This document shows positions 28,827-37,374 of a stretch of DNA of 64,000 nucleotides, piece after piece. Source of the stretch: Paenarthrobacter nicotinovorans (lineage in GTDB: Bacteria; Actinomycetota; Actinomycetes; Actinomycetales; Micrococcaceae); assembly GCF_021919345.1 (NCBI RefSeq), contig NZ_CP089293.1, positions 1,178,001-1,242,000 on the forward strand, read 5' to 3'. The translations under genes were made by a program, and so were the position numbers. Every line of letters begins with the position of its first letter. The stretch's first letter is position 1. Below the pieces are notes generated by a model. It saw only the letters and a program-made list of their open reading frames with translations, had not been told where the DNA came from and did not search any database.

Positions 28827-29345
28827 TTAAGCGTGCATGTCCCGGTGCGCCGCTGCGAGTTCCTTGTAGTGGGCGGCGTTGTGCTTCACGCCCTCCAATT
28901 CTTCGTCCGTCAATTCGCGGCGGACTTTGGCAGGAACGCCCGCTACGAGGGAGCGCGGGGGAATGACGGTGCCTTCCAACACGACGGCGCCGGCAGCAAT
29001 GAGGGAACCCGTGCCGATCACCGCGCCGTTGAGGATGGTGGCACTCATGCCGATGAGACAGTCGTCCTCCACTGTGCAGCCGTGGACCACAGCGCTGTGC
29101 CCGACGGAGACGCGCTCGCCGACAGTGCACGGGAAACCGGGGTCGGCGTGGAGAACTACGTTGTCCTGCAGGTTGGAGCCTGCGCCTACGCTGATCGCAG
29201 CTGTATCCGCGCGGACGGAGACCCCGTAGAAGGCGCTGGAGTCCTCAGCCAACGTTGCCTTCCCAATAATGGACGCAGTGGGTGCCACGAAGGCGGTTTC
29301 ATGGATGGCCGGGGTGTCCCCGGCGAAAGTGTAAGAAGGAGCCAT
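28827..29345 (-). CDS. Gamma-class carbonic anhydrase family protein
   Basis: Left-handed beta-helix hexapeptide-repeat protein (172 aa). Putative metal-binding His residues appear in VVLHAD and VGHSAVVHG, and the repeat pattern continues with GMSATILNGAVIGTGSLIAAGAVV and LVAGVPAKVRREL. Family members (CaiE/YrdA/Cam types) may hydrate CO2 or bind zinc with unknown function. The ATG follows TAGGCT plus six bases, a leaderless-type promoter (29352-29357 on the minus strand). Confidence 0.88.
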   Translation of the reverse strand: MAPSYTFAGDTPAIHETAFVAPTASIIGKATLAEDSSAFYGVSVRADTAAISVGAGSNLQDNVVLHADPGFPCTVGERVSVGHSAVVHGCTVEDDCLIGMSATILNGAVIGTGSLIAAGAVVLEGTVIPPRSLVAGVPAKVRRELTDEELEGVKHNAAHYKELAAAHRDMHA

Positions 29346-29354
29346 GGGCCCAGC

Positions 29355-30014
29355 CTAGTTGGGTGAAGGGGTGCGGAGCAGCAGGAATTGGTAGTGCTGC
29401 ACCCAGTTGCCCGCGCCGGGGCCGGACTCCACGCCCACACCTTCCGGCCACGTTCGGAAATGCTCCACCACGCCGTGTTCCCCAAAAATCCGCCGCACGG
29501 TTTCGTCACTGCGGCGGCTGAAGAAACGCCGCGGTTCTTCCAGGTCCTCCGGGTTCAGAACTTCGTCGTCGTCACCGGACCAGAGTCCGACGGCGATTGG
29601 CGCACCCGGTGCGGTGACCCGCACGAGTTCGCGGACGACGTCGTGAATTCCGCTGTTGGGGACATGTAACAGCGTGCTCATGGTCCACGCCGCTTCGAAG
29701 GCCGAATCCGCAAACGGCAGGTCCCGCCCGCTCGCAACCGAGGCGTCGAGTCCTGCGGCGCGGGCCACGTGGACGCTCTCCGGCGACAGGTCCACACCCG
29801 TGTAGTGCAGCCCGGCGCGGACGAACTCCACGCCTTCAACACCGGTGCCACAGCCGAGCTCCAGCAAGGAACGACGGTGTTCGGACTTGAGTAGCCGGAT
29901 GAACCACTCCCGGCACTCAACCCGGTGGGGAGTCAGCGAGCGGGTATTCCGTGCGGCGGCATGGCGGTCGTAATAGACAGCGAGGTCGCGCTCCGGATCA
30001 GGAAGGCCCTGCAT
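29355..30014 (-). CDS. Class I SAM-dependent methyltransferase
   Basis: Rossmann-fold methyltransferase (219 aa). Motif I is SLLELGCGTGVEGVEFV, followed by YTGVDLSPESVHVARAAGL and the post-motif GRDLPFADSAFEAAWTMSTLLHV. Substrate unknown; small-molecule or protein methylation are both possible. The ATG at 30014 follows TAAGCT plus six bases (leaderless type). Ten bases separate it from the carbonic anhydrase start, so the downstream promoter lies at its 3' edge. Confidence 0.87.
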   Translation of the reverse strand: MQGLPDPERDLAVYYDRHAAARNTRSLTPHRVECREWFIRLLKSEHRRSLLELGCGTGVEGVEFVRAGLHYTGVDLSPESVHVARAAGLDASVASGRDLPFADSAFEAAWTMSTLLHVPNSGIHDVVRELVRVTAPGAPIAVGLWSGDDDEVLNPEDLEEPRRFFSRRSDETVRRIFGEHGVVEHFRTWPEGVGVESGPGAGNWVQHYQFLLLRTPSPN

Positions 30015-30035
30015 ACCCCCAGCTTAGGAGTGGTG

Positions 30036-30887
30036 TTAGTTGAACACCACGGTCCGGGTGCCATCCAGGAGGACGCGGTGCTCGGCGTGCCACTGCACTG
30101 CCTGGGCCAGCGTGCGGCCCTCCACGTCTCGGCCCATCTGGACGAACTGGGCCGCCGTGCGCGCATGGTCCACTCGGATGACCTCCTGTTCGATGATCGG
30201 TCCCTCATCCAGGTCTGCGGTCACATAATGCGCCGTGGCGCCGATGATCTTCACGCCGCGGGCGTGCGCCTGGTGGTATGGCTTTGCGCCCTTGAAAGAG
30301 GGGAGGAACGAGTGGTGGATGTTGATGGCTTTGCCGTTCAACTCCGTGCAGAGATCGTTGGAGAGGACCTGCATGTACCGGGCCAGGACGGTCAATTCGA
30401 CGTCATGCTCGGCGACCAGCTTCAGGAGCTCAGCCTCGGCCTGCGGCTTGGTTTCCGGTGTTACGGGGATGTGGTGGAACGGGATGCCGTAGAAGTTGGC
30501 CAGTTCCTCCAGGTCGCGGTGGTTGGAGACGATGGCCGGAACCTCGATGGGCAGGGTGCCTGTGCGCTGCTGGAACAGCAGGTCATTGAGGCAGTGGGCG
30601 TCCTTGGAGCACAGGATGATGGTGCGCACCTTCCGGCCAACGGGGTTGATCTGCCACGTCATGCCGAAGGTATCGGCCACCGGCTGCAAGGCGGCGGCCA
30701 GTTCCGCCTGGGTGCTCGACGTCGTCGCCTCCACGCGCATGAAGAAGTTGCCGGTGGTGGGGCTTCCGTATTGTTGCGAATCGGCGATATTGCACCCGGC
30801 GTCAAGGAGTGCGCCGGCAACAGCGTGCACGATGCCGGGGCGGTCGGGGCAGGAGAGGGTCACAACAAAAGCGGTGGAGTCAGTCAC
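30036..30887 (-). CDS. purU: Formyltetrahydrofolate deformylase PurU
   Basis: Hydrolyses 10-formyl-THF to THF and formate, balancing the one-carbon pool. It is 283 aa (E. coli 280). An N-terminal ACT domain (VVTLSCPDRPGIVHAVAGAL) precedes the formyltransferase domain with SNHRDLEELA, PFHHIPV, INIHHSFLPSFKGAKPYHQA and TAHYVTADLDEGPII, which carry the catalytic Asn/His/Asp set. The GTG at 30887 is exactly seven bases after TAGGCT (minus strand, 30895-30900), a leaderless signature. Divergent from the riboswitch-led glyA. Confidence 0.95.
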   Translation of the reverse strand: MTDSTAFVVTLSCPDRPGIVHAVAGALLDAGCNIADSQQYGSPTTGNFFMRVEATTSSTQAELAAALQPVADTFGMTWQINPVGRKVRTIILCSKDAHCLNDLLFQQRTGTLPIEVPAIVSNHRDLEELANFYGIPFHHIPVTPETKPQAEAELLKLVAEHDVELTVLARYMQVLSNDLCTELNGKAINIHHSFLPSFKGAKPYHQAHARGVKIIGATAHYVTADLDEGPIIEQEVIRVDHARTAAQFVQMGRDVEGRTLAQAVQWHAEHRVLLDGTRTVVFN

Positions 30888-30917
30888 ACGGACAAGCCTA
30901 CCGGTGCTGCCTTGTTG

Positions 30918-31002
30918 TACTGTTAACGGGTCGCAACTGGCGTTGGGTGGACTACCACCAGGGAGCGGCAATCACGAAGACCACGGATCGTACGCCTGGG
31001 CC
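30918..31002 (+). promoter_or_regulatory. ZTP (pfl) riboswitch with its promoter, upstream of glyA
   Basis: A -10-like TACTGT (30918-30923) precedes an RNA with the pfl consensus parts in order: GGGTCGCAACTGGCG (30928-30942), a GGTGG/CCACC pairing, ACCACCAGGGAGCG (30953-30966), a variable linker, then CGCCTGGGCC (30993-31002). These are the conserved segments that form the ZTP/ZMP pocket. The class typically controls glyA, folD and purine genes. About 120 bases of leader separate it from the glyA start; no U-tract terminator is evident, so control may be at translation or by Rho. Confidence 0.9.
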
Positions 31003-31124
31003 GAGGGTCATGTCTTACCGTCGCACGCAAGTGACCGATGCCTCCTGTCATCAAGGGGACGCGGGAATGCTGCTGCCGGTAGCCTGACCTGTAGCACCAC
31101 CCGTTCCCTAGCCAGGAGATCTCC

Positions 31125-32423
31125 GTGACTACCACCACTTCAGCGTCTGTCAGCAACCAGTCGCTCGCCGAACTCGATCCCGAGATCGCAGCAGTCCTCG
31201 ACCAGGAGCTTGGCCGCCAGCGCGGCACCCTGGAAATGATTGCCTCCGAAAACTTCGCCCCCCGCGCTGTGATGGAAGCCCAGGGCTCCGTCCTGACCAA
31301 CAAGTATGCCGAGGGTTACCCGGGCCGCCGCTACTACGGCGGTTGTGAATACGTCGACGTCGCTGAGCAGCTCGCCATCGACCGGGTCAAGGAACTCTTC
31401 GGCGCCGAATACGCCAATGTCCAGCCCCACTCCGGTGCCCAGGCAAACGCTGCAGCACTGTCCGCCATGATCAACCCGGGCGACAAGATCCTCGGCCTGT
31501 CCCTGGCACACGGCGGACACCTGACCCACGGCATGAAGCTCAACTTCTCCGGCAAGCTCTACAACGTAGCGGCTTACCAGGTGGAAGAGGACAACTTCCG
31601 CATCGACATGGACAAGCTCCGCGAGCAGGCCATCGCCGAGAAGCCGCAGGTCATCATCGCAGGCTGGTCCGCCTACCCGCGCCACCTCGATTTCGCAGCT
31701 TTCCGTTCCATCGCCGACGAAGTCGGTGCGCTCCTGTGGACCGACATGGCGCACTTCGCAGGTCTTGTAGCAGCAGGACTGCACCCGAGCCCGGTGCCGC
31801 ACTCCGACGTCGTCACCTCCACGGTCCACAAGACCCTGGCAGGTCCGCGTTCCGGCGTGATCCTGGGCAAGCAGGAGTGGGCCAAGAAGCTCAACTCCAG
31901 CGTCTTCCCGGGCCAGCAGGGCGGCCCGCTCATGCACGTCATCGCAGCCAAGGCCGTTGCCTTCAAGATCGCCGGCGGCGAAGAGTTCAAGGAACGCCAG
32001 GAGCGTGTCCTTGAGGGCGCCAAGATCATCGCTGACCGTCTCAACCAGGCCGACGTCGCCGAAGCCGGCGTCTCGGTCCTGACCGGCGGCACCGACGTCC
32101 ACCTGGTCCTGGTTGACCTGCGCAACTCCCAGTTGGACGGCCAGCAGGCCGAAGACCTCCTGCACTCGGTGGGCATCACCGTGAACCGGAACTCTGTTCC
32201 GTTCGACCCCCGCCCGCCGATGGTCACCTCCGGCCTCCGCATCGGTACGCCCGCCCTGGCTACCCGCGGTTTCGGTGCCGACGAGTTCACCGAGGTTGCC
32301 GACATCATCGCCACCGCACTCGTAAAGGGCGCCGCCGGCAGCGTTGATGCAGAGGCCCTCCAGGCACGCGTCGACAAGCTCGCCGACAACTTCCCGCTGT
32401 ACCCGCAGCACGAGCAGTGGTAA
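31125..32423 (+). CDS. glyA: Serine hydroxymethyltransferase
   Basis: PLP enzyme (432 aa) converting serine and THF to glycine and 5,10-methylene-THF. PLP lysine in [17 protein letters not shown]; other signatures are [34 protein letters not shown] and [13 protein letters not shown]. The GTG start has AGGAGA five bases upstream. Under control of the ZTP riboswitch and followed by folD across a large hairpin. Confidence 0.97.
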   Translation: MTTTTSASVSNQSLAELDPEIAAVLDQELGRQRGTLEMIASENFAPRAVMEAQGSVLTNKYAEGYPGRRYYGGCEYVDVAEQLAIDRVKELFGAEYANVQPHSGAQANAAALSAMINPGDKILGLSLAHGGHLTHGMKLNFSGKLYNVAAYQVEEDNFRIDMDKLREQAIAEKPQVIIAGWSAYPRHLDFAAFRSIADEVGALLWTDMAHFAGLVAAGLHPSPVPHSDVVTSTVHKTLAGPRSGVILGKQEWAKKLNSSVFPGQQGGPLMHVIAAKAVAFKIAGGEEFKERQERVLEGAKIIADRLNQADVAEAGVSVLTGGTDVHLVLVDLRNSQLDGQQAEDLLHSVGITVNRNSVPFDPRPPMVTSGLRIGTPALATRGFGADEFTEVADIIATALVKGAAGSVDAEALQARVDKLADNFPLYPQHEQW

Positions 32424-32480
32424 CCAGCGGTTCCTGCGACAACAAGCGCTGAACACGCATTACCCCGGCACTGAACCGGA

Positions 32481-32526
32481 GCCAACGGGATCCGCCGCCA
32501 CACCTACGGCGGCGGGTCCCGTTGGC
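32481..32526 (+). other. Very stable intercistronic hairpin between glyA and folD
   Basis: A 19-bp stem (32481-32499 with 32508-32526; one G-U pair, otherwise perfect) has an 8-base loop. No U-run follows. It ends 30 bases before the folD start. Could be a partial terminator, RNase stop or mRNA-stability element that sets the glyA:folD ratio. Confidence 0.7.
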
Positions 32527-32556
32527 ATGAGCCTCCCAGCAGAAAGAGCAGATGGA

Positions 32557-33450
32557 ATGACACAGTCCACCGCACAGATCCTCGACGGCAAGGCCACCGC
32601 CGCTGCCATCAAGGCAGAACTGACCACCCGCGTTTCTGCCCTTGCCGCCAAGGGCATCGTCCCCGGCCTGGGCACCATCCTGGTGGGCTCCGACCCCGGC
32701 AGCACCTGGTATGTCGGCGGCAAGCACAAGGACTGCGCAGAGGTGGGCATCCAGTCCATCCGCCGCGACCTCCCCGAGGACATCTCCCAGGAAGACCTCC
32801 TGAAGGTCGTCCAGGAACTCAACGAGAACCCCGAGTGCACCGGCTACATCGTCCAGCTCCCGCTTCCCAAGCACATCGACCAGGACGTCATCCTGGAAGC
32901 CATGGACCCGGAGAAGGACGCCGACGGCCTGCACCCCATGAACCTTGGCCGCCTGGTGGCCAACGTGAACGGTGAAATGAAGTCGCCGCTGCCCTGCACG
33001 CCCAAGGGCTGTGTGGAGCTGCTTCGCCGCCACGACATCGACCTCAAGGGCAAGCGCGTCCTGGTGGTTGGCCGCGGCGTGACCATCGGCCGTCCCATCG
33101 GACTGCTGCTGACCCGCAAGGAAGTCAACGCAACGGTGATCCTGGCCCACACCGGAACCGTGGACCTGCCCGCGGAACTCAAGCAGGCCGACGTCGTGAT
33201 TGCCGCCGCTGGCGTGCCGCACATGATCAAGGCAGAAGACCTCAAGCCGGGCGCAATCGTGCTCGACGTCGGCGTCAGCCGCGTGGACGACGGCAACGGC
33301 AAGGCTGTTGTCACTGGCGATGTGGACCCGGCAGCTGCCGACGTCGCCGCCTGGTTGTCCCCGAACCCGGGCGGCGTGGGTCCGATGACCCGCGCCATGC
33401 TGCTTGCCAACGTCGTGGAGAGCGCCGAACGCCAGGCCGGCATCGCGTAA
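32557..33450 (+). CDS. folD: Methylenetetrahydrofolate dehydrogenase / methenyl-THF cyclohydrolase FolD
   Basis: Bifunctional NADP enzyme (297 aa) interconverting methylene-, methenyl- and 10-formyl-THF. The active-site region is [17 protein letters not shown] (Tyr and Lys of the Y-x3-K motif), the substrate loop is [11 protein letters not shown], the NADP fold [13 protein letters not shown], and the C-terminal [18 protein letters not shown]. The ATG at 32557 follows AGAAAGAGCAGATGGA; an upstream in-frame extension runs through the hairpin and glyA and is rejected. Receives methylene-THF made by GlyA; its product feeds PurH. Confidence 0.96.
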   Translation: MTQSTAQILDGKATAAAIKAELTTRVSALAAKGIVPGLGTILVGSDPGSTWYVGGKHKDCAEVGIQSIRRDLPEDISQEDLLKVVQELNENPECTGYIVQLPLPKHIDQDVILEAMDPEKDADGLHPMNLGRLVANVNGEMKSPLPCTPKGCVELLRRHDIDLKGKRVLVVGRGVTIGRPIGLLLTRKEVNATVILAHTGTVDLPAELKQADVVIAAAGVPHMIKAEDLKPGAIVLDVGVSRVDDGNGKAVVTGDVDPAAADVAAWLSPNPGGVGPMTRAMLLANVVESAERQAGIA

Positions 33451-33465
33451 CCTCGCTGAATGCTG

Positions 33466-33502
33466 AAAGGGCGCCCGCTCCGTTTGGGAGCAGGCGCCCT
33501 TT
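33466..33502. terminator. Bidirectional terminator between folD and aquaporin
   Basis: AAAGGGCGCC (33466-33475) pairs with GGCGCCCTTT (33493-33502), with an inner GCTCC/GGAGC stem. A-rich on the left and T-rich on the right, so it can work in both directions between the convergent genes. Confidence 0.85.
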
Positions 33503-33536
33503 TCCGTCCCGCGGGGAGCGCCCTAGTGGACCTCGG

Positions 33537-34316
33537 TCATGGTGTTTTCGCTGCGAATACGACGCGGTACAGGGCGGCTGCAGCGATGGCTCCGGCGATG
33601 GGGGCAACGATGAAGACCCAGAGCTGGCCCAGCGCCCAGTTGTCGGCATACAGGGCCGTGGCGATGGAACGGGCCGGGTTCACCGAGGTGTTGGTCACGG
33701 GAATGCTGATGAGGTGGATGAGGGTCAGGCTGAACCCGATGGCAAGTGCGGCGAATCCGGCCTGTGCACGCCGGTCAGTGACGCCAAGGATGACCAGGAC
33801 GAAGACAGCGGTCAGGACGAATTCGGTCATCAGCGCCGAACCAAGGCCAAAGCCCCCGGGGGAGTGGTCGCCGAAACCATTGGAGGCGAATCCGGCTGCC
33901 CGGGCGGCAGTGAAGAAGCCGTCGGAGCCGCCGGCAGCGATGACGGCCAGCACGCTGGAGCCTGCCGCGCCGCCCACAAGCTGCGCCCCAATGTAGGCCG
34001 CTATGTCCTTGGCCGGAAAACGCCCGGCGACTGCCAGGCCGATCGTCACCGCAGGGTTGAAGTGCCCGCCTGAGACGTGACCGAAAGCGTAGGCACCGGC
34101 GACGACCGTCAGTCCGAAAGCCAGGGACACGCCCAGGAATCCAACCCCCACGGCGTTAGCGGGATCCGGGAAGCTTGCTGCGAACAGCGCAGTTCCCACG
34201 CCACCGAAAACCAAAATAAATGTGCCCAAAGCTTCAGCGCCGAGCCTGGAGACCAAAGCCGGGCCGGCACCGGGATCCGTGGGTCGTGGGATGGTCTTGG
34301 TATTGCGGCTGGCCAT
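33537..34316 (-). CDS. aqpZ: MIP-family aquaporin (AqpZ-like)
   Basis: Six-helix water channel (259 aa). Both NPA boxes are present: HFNPAVTIG and [12 protein letters not shown], with the ar/R arginine directly after the second. [19 protein letters not shown] is the typical first helix. It has no extended aspartate loop expected of glycerol facilitators, so water conductance is more likely. The ATG at 34316 has GAAAGG eight bases upstream; the longer in-frame form (to 34538) is unsupported. Confidence 0.92.
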   Translation of the reverse strand: MASRNTKTIPRPTDPGAGPALVSRLGAEALGTFILVFGGVGTALFAASFPDPANAVGVGFLGVSLAFGLTVVAGAYAFGHVSGGHFNPAVTIGLAVAGRFPAKDIAAYIGAQLVGGAAGSSVLAVIAAGGSDGFFTAARAAGFASNGFGDHSPGGFGLGSALMTEFVLTAVFVLVILGVTDRRAQAGFAALAIGFSLTLIHLISIPVTNTSVNPARSIATALYADNWALGQLWVFIVAPIAGAIAAAALYRVVFAAKTP

Positions 34317-34532
34317 GCTGAGCCTTTCAGTTTTGGAGGTTGTTTGCGTTGGGGGCGGTTCACCCCAAGAACGTCGTGCGGCTGCTCCCGCGTTTGTGAC
34401 GCGATTCCGGGCCTGTCTTTCGGAAAGGACAGCTGGTTGCGGGCGCAGGTCCCCGGTGCCTGCATCGGCTAAATCCAGAAAGTTGCGGAACACATCTTTC
34501 ACATGTCGGCGGGCGCTACTAGTCTGCTGAGG

Positions 34533-35558
34533 GTGCACAATGAAGCAATCCGCTCCCCGTCACCGTCTCCAACACCGTCATCGACACCGTCACCAACACA
34601 GTCAGAATCACAGCAACCCGGCTTCGACATGAACCGACCCACCGTCATCAGTGCCCGGAACCTCACCAAGGCCTTCGGTGACCTCACCGCCGTCGACAAC
34701 ATCTCCTTCGACGTTCCGGCGGGGGAGTCCTTCGGCCTGCTCGGGCCCAACGGTGCAGGCAAGTCCACCACCATGAAAATGATCGGTGGCGTCTCCCAGC
34801 GCACGTCGGGCTCGCTGAGCATCATGGGCCTGGACCCCGAGACCCACGGCCCCGAGGTACGGGCGCATCTGGGCGTGGTGCCGCAGCAGGACAACCTGGA
34901 CGAAGAACTCAAAGTCCGCGAGAACCTGATCGTGTACGGCCGCTATTTCGGCCTGCCCCTGCGCTACTTGCGTCCGAAGGCGGACGAGTTGCTCGAGTTC
35001 GCGCAATTGACCGACAAAGCCAGTTCCAAGGTGGACGCGCTCTCAGGCGGCATGAAGCGGCGATTGACCATCGCCCGCTCGCTGATCAACGAGCCCCGCA
35101 TACTCCTCCTGGACGAACCCACCACCGGCCTTGATCCGCAGGCCCGCCACATCCTCTGGGACCGGCTGTTCCGGCTCAAGGAAAGCGGCGTCACCCTCAT
35201 CCTGACCACCCACTACATGGACGAGGCGGAGCAACTCTGTGACCGTCTGATCGTGGTGGACAAGGGCCGGATCATGGCGGAGGGTTCGCCTGCCAACCTC
35301 ATCCGCGAGCACTCCTCGCGCGAAGTACTCGAGCTCAGGTTCGGGTCCGAGCGGAACGCGACCATCGGCGTCGAACTTGAAGGCATCGGTGAGCGGCTGG
35401 AGACCCTCCCGGACCGCGTACTGATCTACGCGCACGACGGCGAGGCCGCGCTGGAGCAGGTGTCCGCCCGCGGGCTGCGGCCCATGACCTCGCTGGTCCG
35501 CCGCTCATCGCTGGAGGACGTGTTCCTCCGGTTGACCGGCAGGAGCCTCGTTGACTGA
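34533..35558 (+). CDS. DrrA-type ABC transporter ATP-binding protein
   Basis: ATPase (341 aa from GTG 34533, or 309 from ATG 34629) of the daunorubicin-exporter class. Walker [10 protein letters not shown], signature [15 protein letters not shown], Walker [17 protein letters not shown], and a C-terminal DUF4162-like tail. The GTG lies seven bases after TAGTCT (34520-34525), a leaderless-type promoter, while ATG 34629 has no ribosome-binding site. The extra N-terminus is a Ser/Pro/Thr tract encoded by a 12-base tandem repeat. Forms an operon with two overlapping permease genes. Exports a hydrophobic compound; substrate unknown. Confidence 0.9.
   Translation: MHNEAIRSPSPSPTPSSTPSPTQSESQQPGFDMNRPTVISARNLTKAFGDLTAVDNISFDVPAGESFGLLGPNGAGKSTTMKMIGGVSQRTSGSLSIMGLDPETHGPEVRAHLGVVPQQDNLDEELKVRENLIVYGRYFGLPLRYLRPKADELLEFAQLTDKASSKVDALSGGMKRRLTIARSLINEPRILLLDEPTTGLDPQARHILWDRLFRLKESGVTLILTTHYMDEAEQLCDRLIVVDKGRIMAEGSPANLIREHSSREVLELRFGSERNATIGVELEGIGERLETLPDRVLIYAHDGEAALEQVSARGLRPMTSLVRRSSLEDVFLRLTGRSLVD
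34561..34620 (+). repeat. 12-base tandem repeat in the DrrA-like N-terminus
   Basis: Five consecutive 12-mers begin CACCGTCTCCAA, CACCGTCATCGA, CACCGTCACCAA, CACAGTCAGAAT and CACAGCAACCCG. The period is a multiple of three, so copy-number change would keep the frame. Encodes T-P-S-like repeats if the GTG at 34533 is the true start; otherwise it is the 5' leader. Confidence 0.75.
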
Positions 35559-36405
35559 GAAGCAAACCACGACGACGGAGCAGCCTTTGCGGGCCCACTC
35601 GCCGCAGGTTTCGGCCGCCAGGGCTCGCCGCTGGGGTTCCTTCTACTATGCGGAGCAAGTCCTCCGCGTGATGCGCAACTACGGCTGGTCCGTGGTCCTC
35701 TACAGCGTGGGGCAGCCCGTTGCGTACTTGTTCGCCATGGGAGTCGGGCTGGCCACGTTGGTGGACGCCAACAGCGCGTCGGCGTTCGGCGGCGTCAGCT
35801 ACCTGGAATTCGTTGCGCCGGCGCTGCTGGTCTCCGCAGCGGTGATGACGGCGTCCGGTGAGTTCTCGTACCCCGTCATGGATGGCTTCAAATGGCGCCG
35901 GGTGTTCTATGGCCCGCACGCCTCGCCGTTGATTCCGCAGCAGATCGCCAGCGGGCACATCATGGCGAGCTCCCTGCGCTTCCTCCTCCAATCAGTGGTC
36001 TACTTCGCGGTAGTGGCCATCTTTGGAGCTTCACCGAGTCCGTGGGGCTGGGTCTCTGCGCTGGTGGCGACCGTGGCGGCGCTGTCCTTTGGCCTGCCCC
36101 TGATGGCCTATGCGGCAAGCATCACCCAGGACAAAGGGCAGTTCGCGCTGGTGCAGCGGTTCATTGTGATGCCCTTGTTCCTGTTCTCCGGGACCTTCTT
36201 CCCGCTGGATACCCTGCCCTTGGCTGTCCGCTGGATCGGCTGGATTTCGCCGGTCTGGCATGGAACCGAGCTGGGCAGGGTGTTCACGTACGGACTGGAT
36301 GAACCGCCGTTGCTCACCATTACCCACGTGGTGTTCCTGGTGGCGGCTGCCGTTGGGGGCTGGGTGCTCGTGCGCCGGCAGTTCGTGAAAAGGATGGGTT
36401 CATGA
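35551..36405 (+). CDS. ABC-2 type permease (DrrB-like), first of two
   Basis: Membrane permease (284 aa, about six helices) starting at TTG 35551, eight bases inside the ATPase gene, with AGGAG five bases upstream. Typical ABC-2 features: an N-terminal amphipathic region, GVSYLEFVAPALLVSAAVM, MDGFKWRRVFYGPHASPL and FPLDTLPLAVRWIGWISPVWHGTE. It likely pairs with the second permease as a heterodimer with two ATPase copies. Confidence 0.88.
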   Translation: MTEKQTTTTEQPLRAHSPQVSAARARRWGSFYYAEQVLRVMRNYGWSVVLYSVGQPVAYLFAMGVGLATLVDANSASAFGGVSYLEFVAPALLVSAAVMTASGEFSYPVMDGFKWRRVFYGPHASPLIPQQIASGHIMASSLRFLLQSVVYFAVVAIFGASPSPWGWVSALVATVAALSFGLPLMAYAASITQDKGQFALVQRFIVMPLFLFSGTFFPLDTLPLAVRWIGWISPVWHGTELGRVFTYGLDEPPLLTITHVVFLVAAAVGGWVLVRRQFVKRMGS

Positions 36406-37235
36406 GTGTCCTCACGGGTGGCCACAGCGCCACCGACCATGCCCGCGAACGCAAGTTTGGTTCCCTGTACTCCCGCAACGCAAGGGCTGTTGTGGGCCGT
36501 GGTCTGATGGCGGCCAAGAGCAGTACCTGGCTGGTCCTGGTGTCCGGGTTCTTTGAGCCCGTGCTGTTCCTGCTGGCCATGGGCGTGGGCATGGGCTCGA
36601 TCGTCGGAACAGTCGAAGGCCCAGGCGGCCAGGAAATCAGTTACGCGGCCTACATCGCACCGGCGCTCCTCGCCGTGTCCGCCATGAACGGCGCCATTTA
36701 CGACTCCACCTGGAACGTCTTCTTCAAGATGAACTTCGCAAAGCTCTACCAGGGGATGCTCTACACCTCCTTGGGGCCGCTGGATGTCGCCATTGGCGAG
36801 ATCTTCCTGGCGTTGCTGCGGGGACTTCTCTATGCCACCGGGTTCACCGCGGTCATGGGTGTCATGGGCCTGCTCACCAGTTGGTGGTCCCTCCTGGTCA
36901 TCCCGGCGTCGGTGCTGATCGCCTTCGGATTCGCAAGCTTCGGCATGGGCATCACCAGCTTCATGAAGACGTTCCAGCAAATGGACTGGATCAACTTCTT
37001 CCTGCTGCCCATGTTCCTGTTCAGCGCCACGTTCTACCCGCTCAGCGTCTACCCGCAGGTCATCCAGTGGTTTATCCAGGCCATGCCGTTGTGGCACGGT
37101 GTGGAGTTGCTGCGGCAGATCAGCGTGGGGTCTTTCAGCCCGGCCACGGCCATCCATGTGGGCTACTACGTCGTGATGATTGCGCTCGGCATCATGCTGA
37201 CCACCGGAAGGCTGCGCCGGCTGTTCCTCAAGTGA
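36402..37235 (+). CDS. ABC-2 type permease (DrrB-like), second of two
   Basis: Paralogue of the preceding permease (277 aa, about six helices), overlapping it by ATGA. Shares the segments SYAAYIAPALLAVSAMNGAIYD, FPLSVYPQVIQW-like FYPLSVYPQVIQWFIQAMPLW and GVELLRQISVG. Last gene of the exporter operon. Its stop codon lies one base before the 65-base palindromic repeat (37237), which may act as the operon end. Confidence 0.88.
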   Translation: MSVLTGGHSATDHARERKFGSLYSRNARAVVGRGLMAAKSSTWLVLVSGFFEPVLFLLAMGVGMGSIVGTVEGPGGQEISYAAYIAPALLAVSAMNGAIYDSTWNVFFKMNFAKLYQGMLYTSLGPLDVAIGEIFLALLRGLLYATGFTAVMGVMGLLTSWWSLLVIPASVLIAFGFASFGMGITSFMKTFQQMDWINFFLLPMFLFSATFYPLSVYPQVIQWFIQAMPLWHGVELLRQISVGSFSPATAIHVGYYVVMIALGIMLTTGRLRRLFLK

Positions 37236-37236
37236 T

Positions 37237-37301
37237 GGAGTTTTTGTACACCTCCTGCCCGTAAAAGGGCGTGTTGAGGGCATCTGGTGTACAAAAACTC
37301 C
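37237..37301. repeat. 65-base palindromic repeat, copy 2
   Basis: Arms GGAGTTTTTGTACAC (37237-37251) and GTGTACAAAAACTCC (37287-37301) are identical to copy 1 at 5302-5366, and the element has the same 65-base length. The core keeps GCCC-x-TAAAAG and AGGGCAT. It starts one base after the permease stop codon. No other terminator is visible for the exporter operon. Confidence 0.9.
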
Positions 37302-37374
37302 CACGGAAGGGGGCTCGTGTTCGCCGTCCGTGGAAGAGTCCCGGGCACCTTTCGGGGTTTGAGAGAATGGGCTC

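Noticed and set aside
31010..31087. A 25-codon upstream ORF (ATG 31010) between the ZTP riboswitch and glyA
   Set aside because: GAGGG is only two bases from the ATG, too close for a ribosome-binding site, and the peptide has no run of regulatory codons. Kept only as a remote possibility for leader control.
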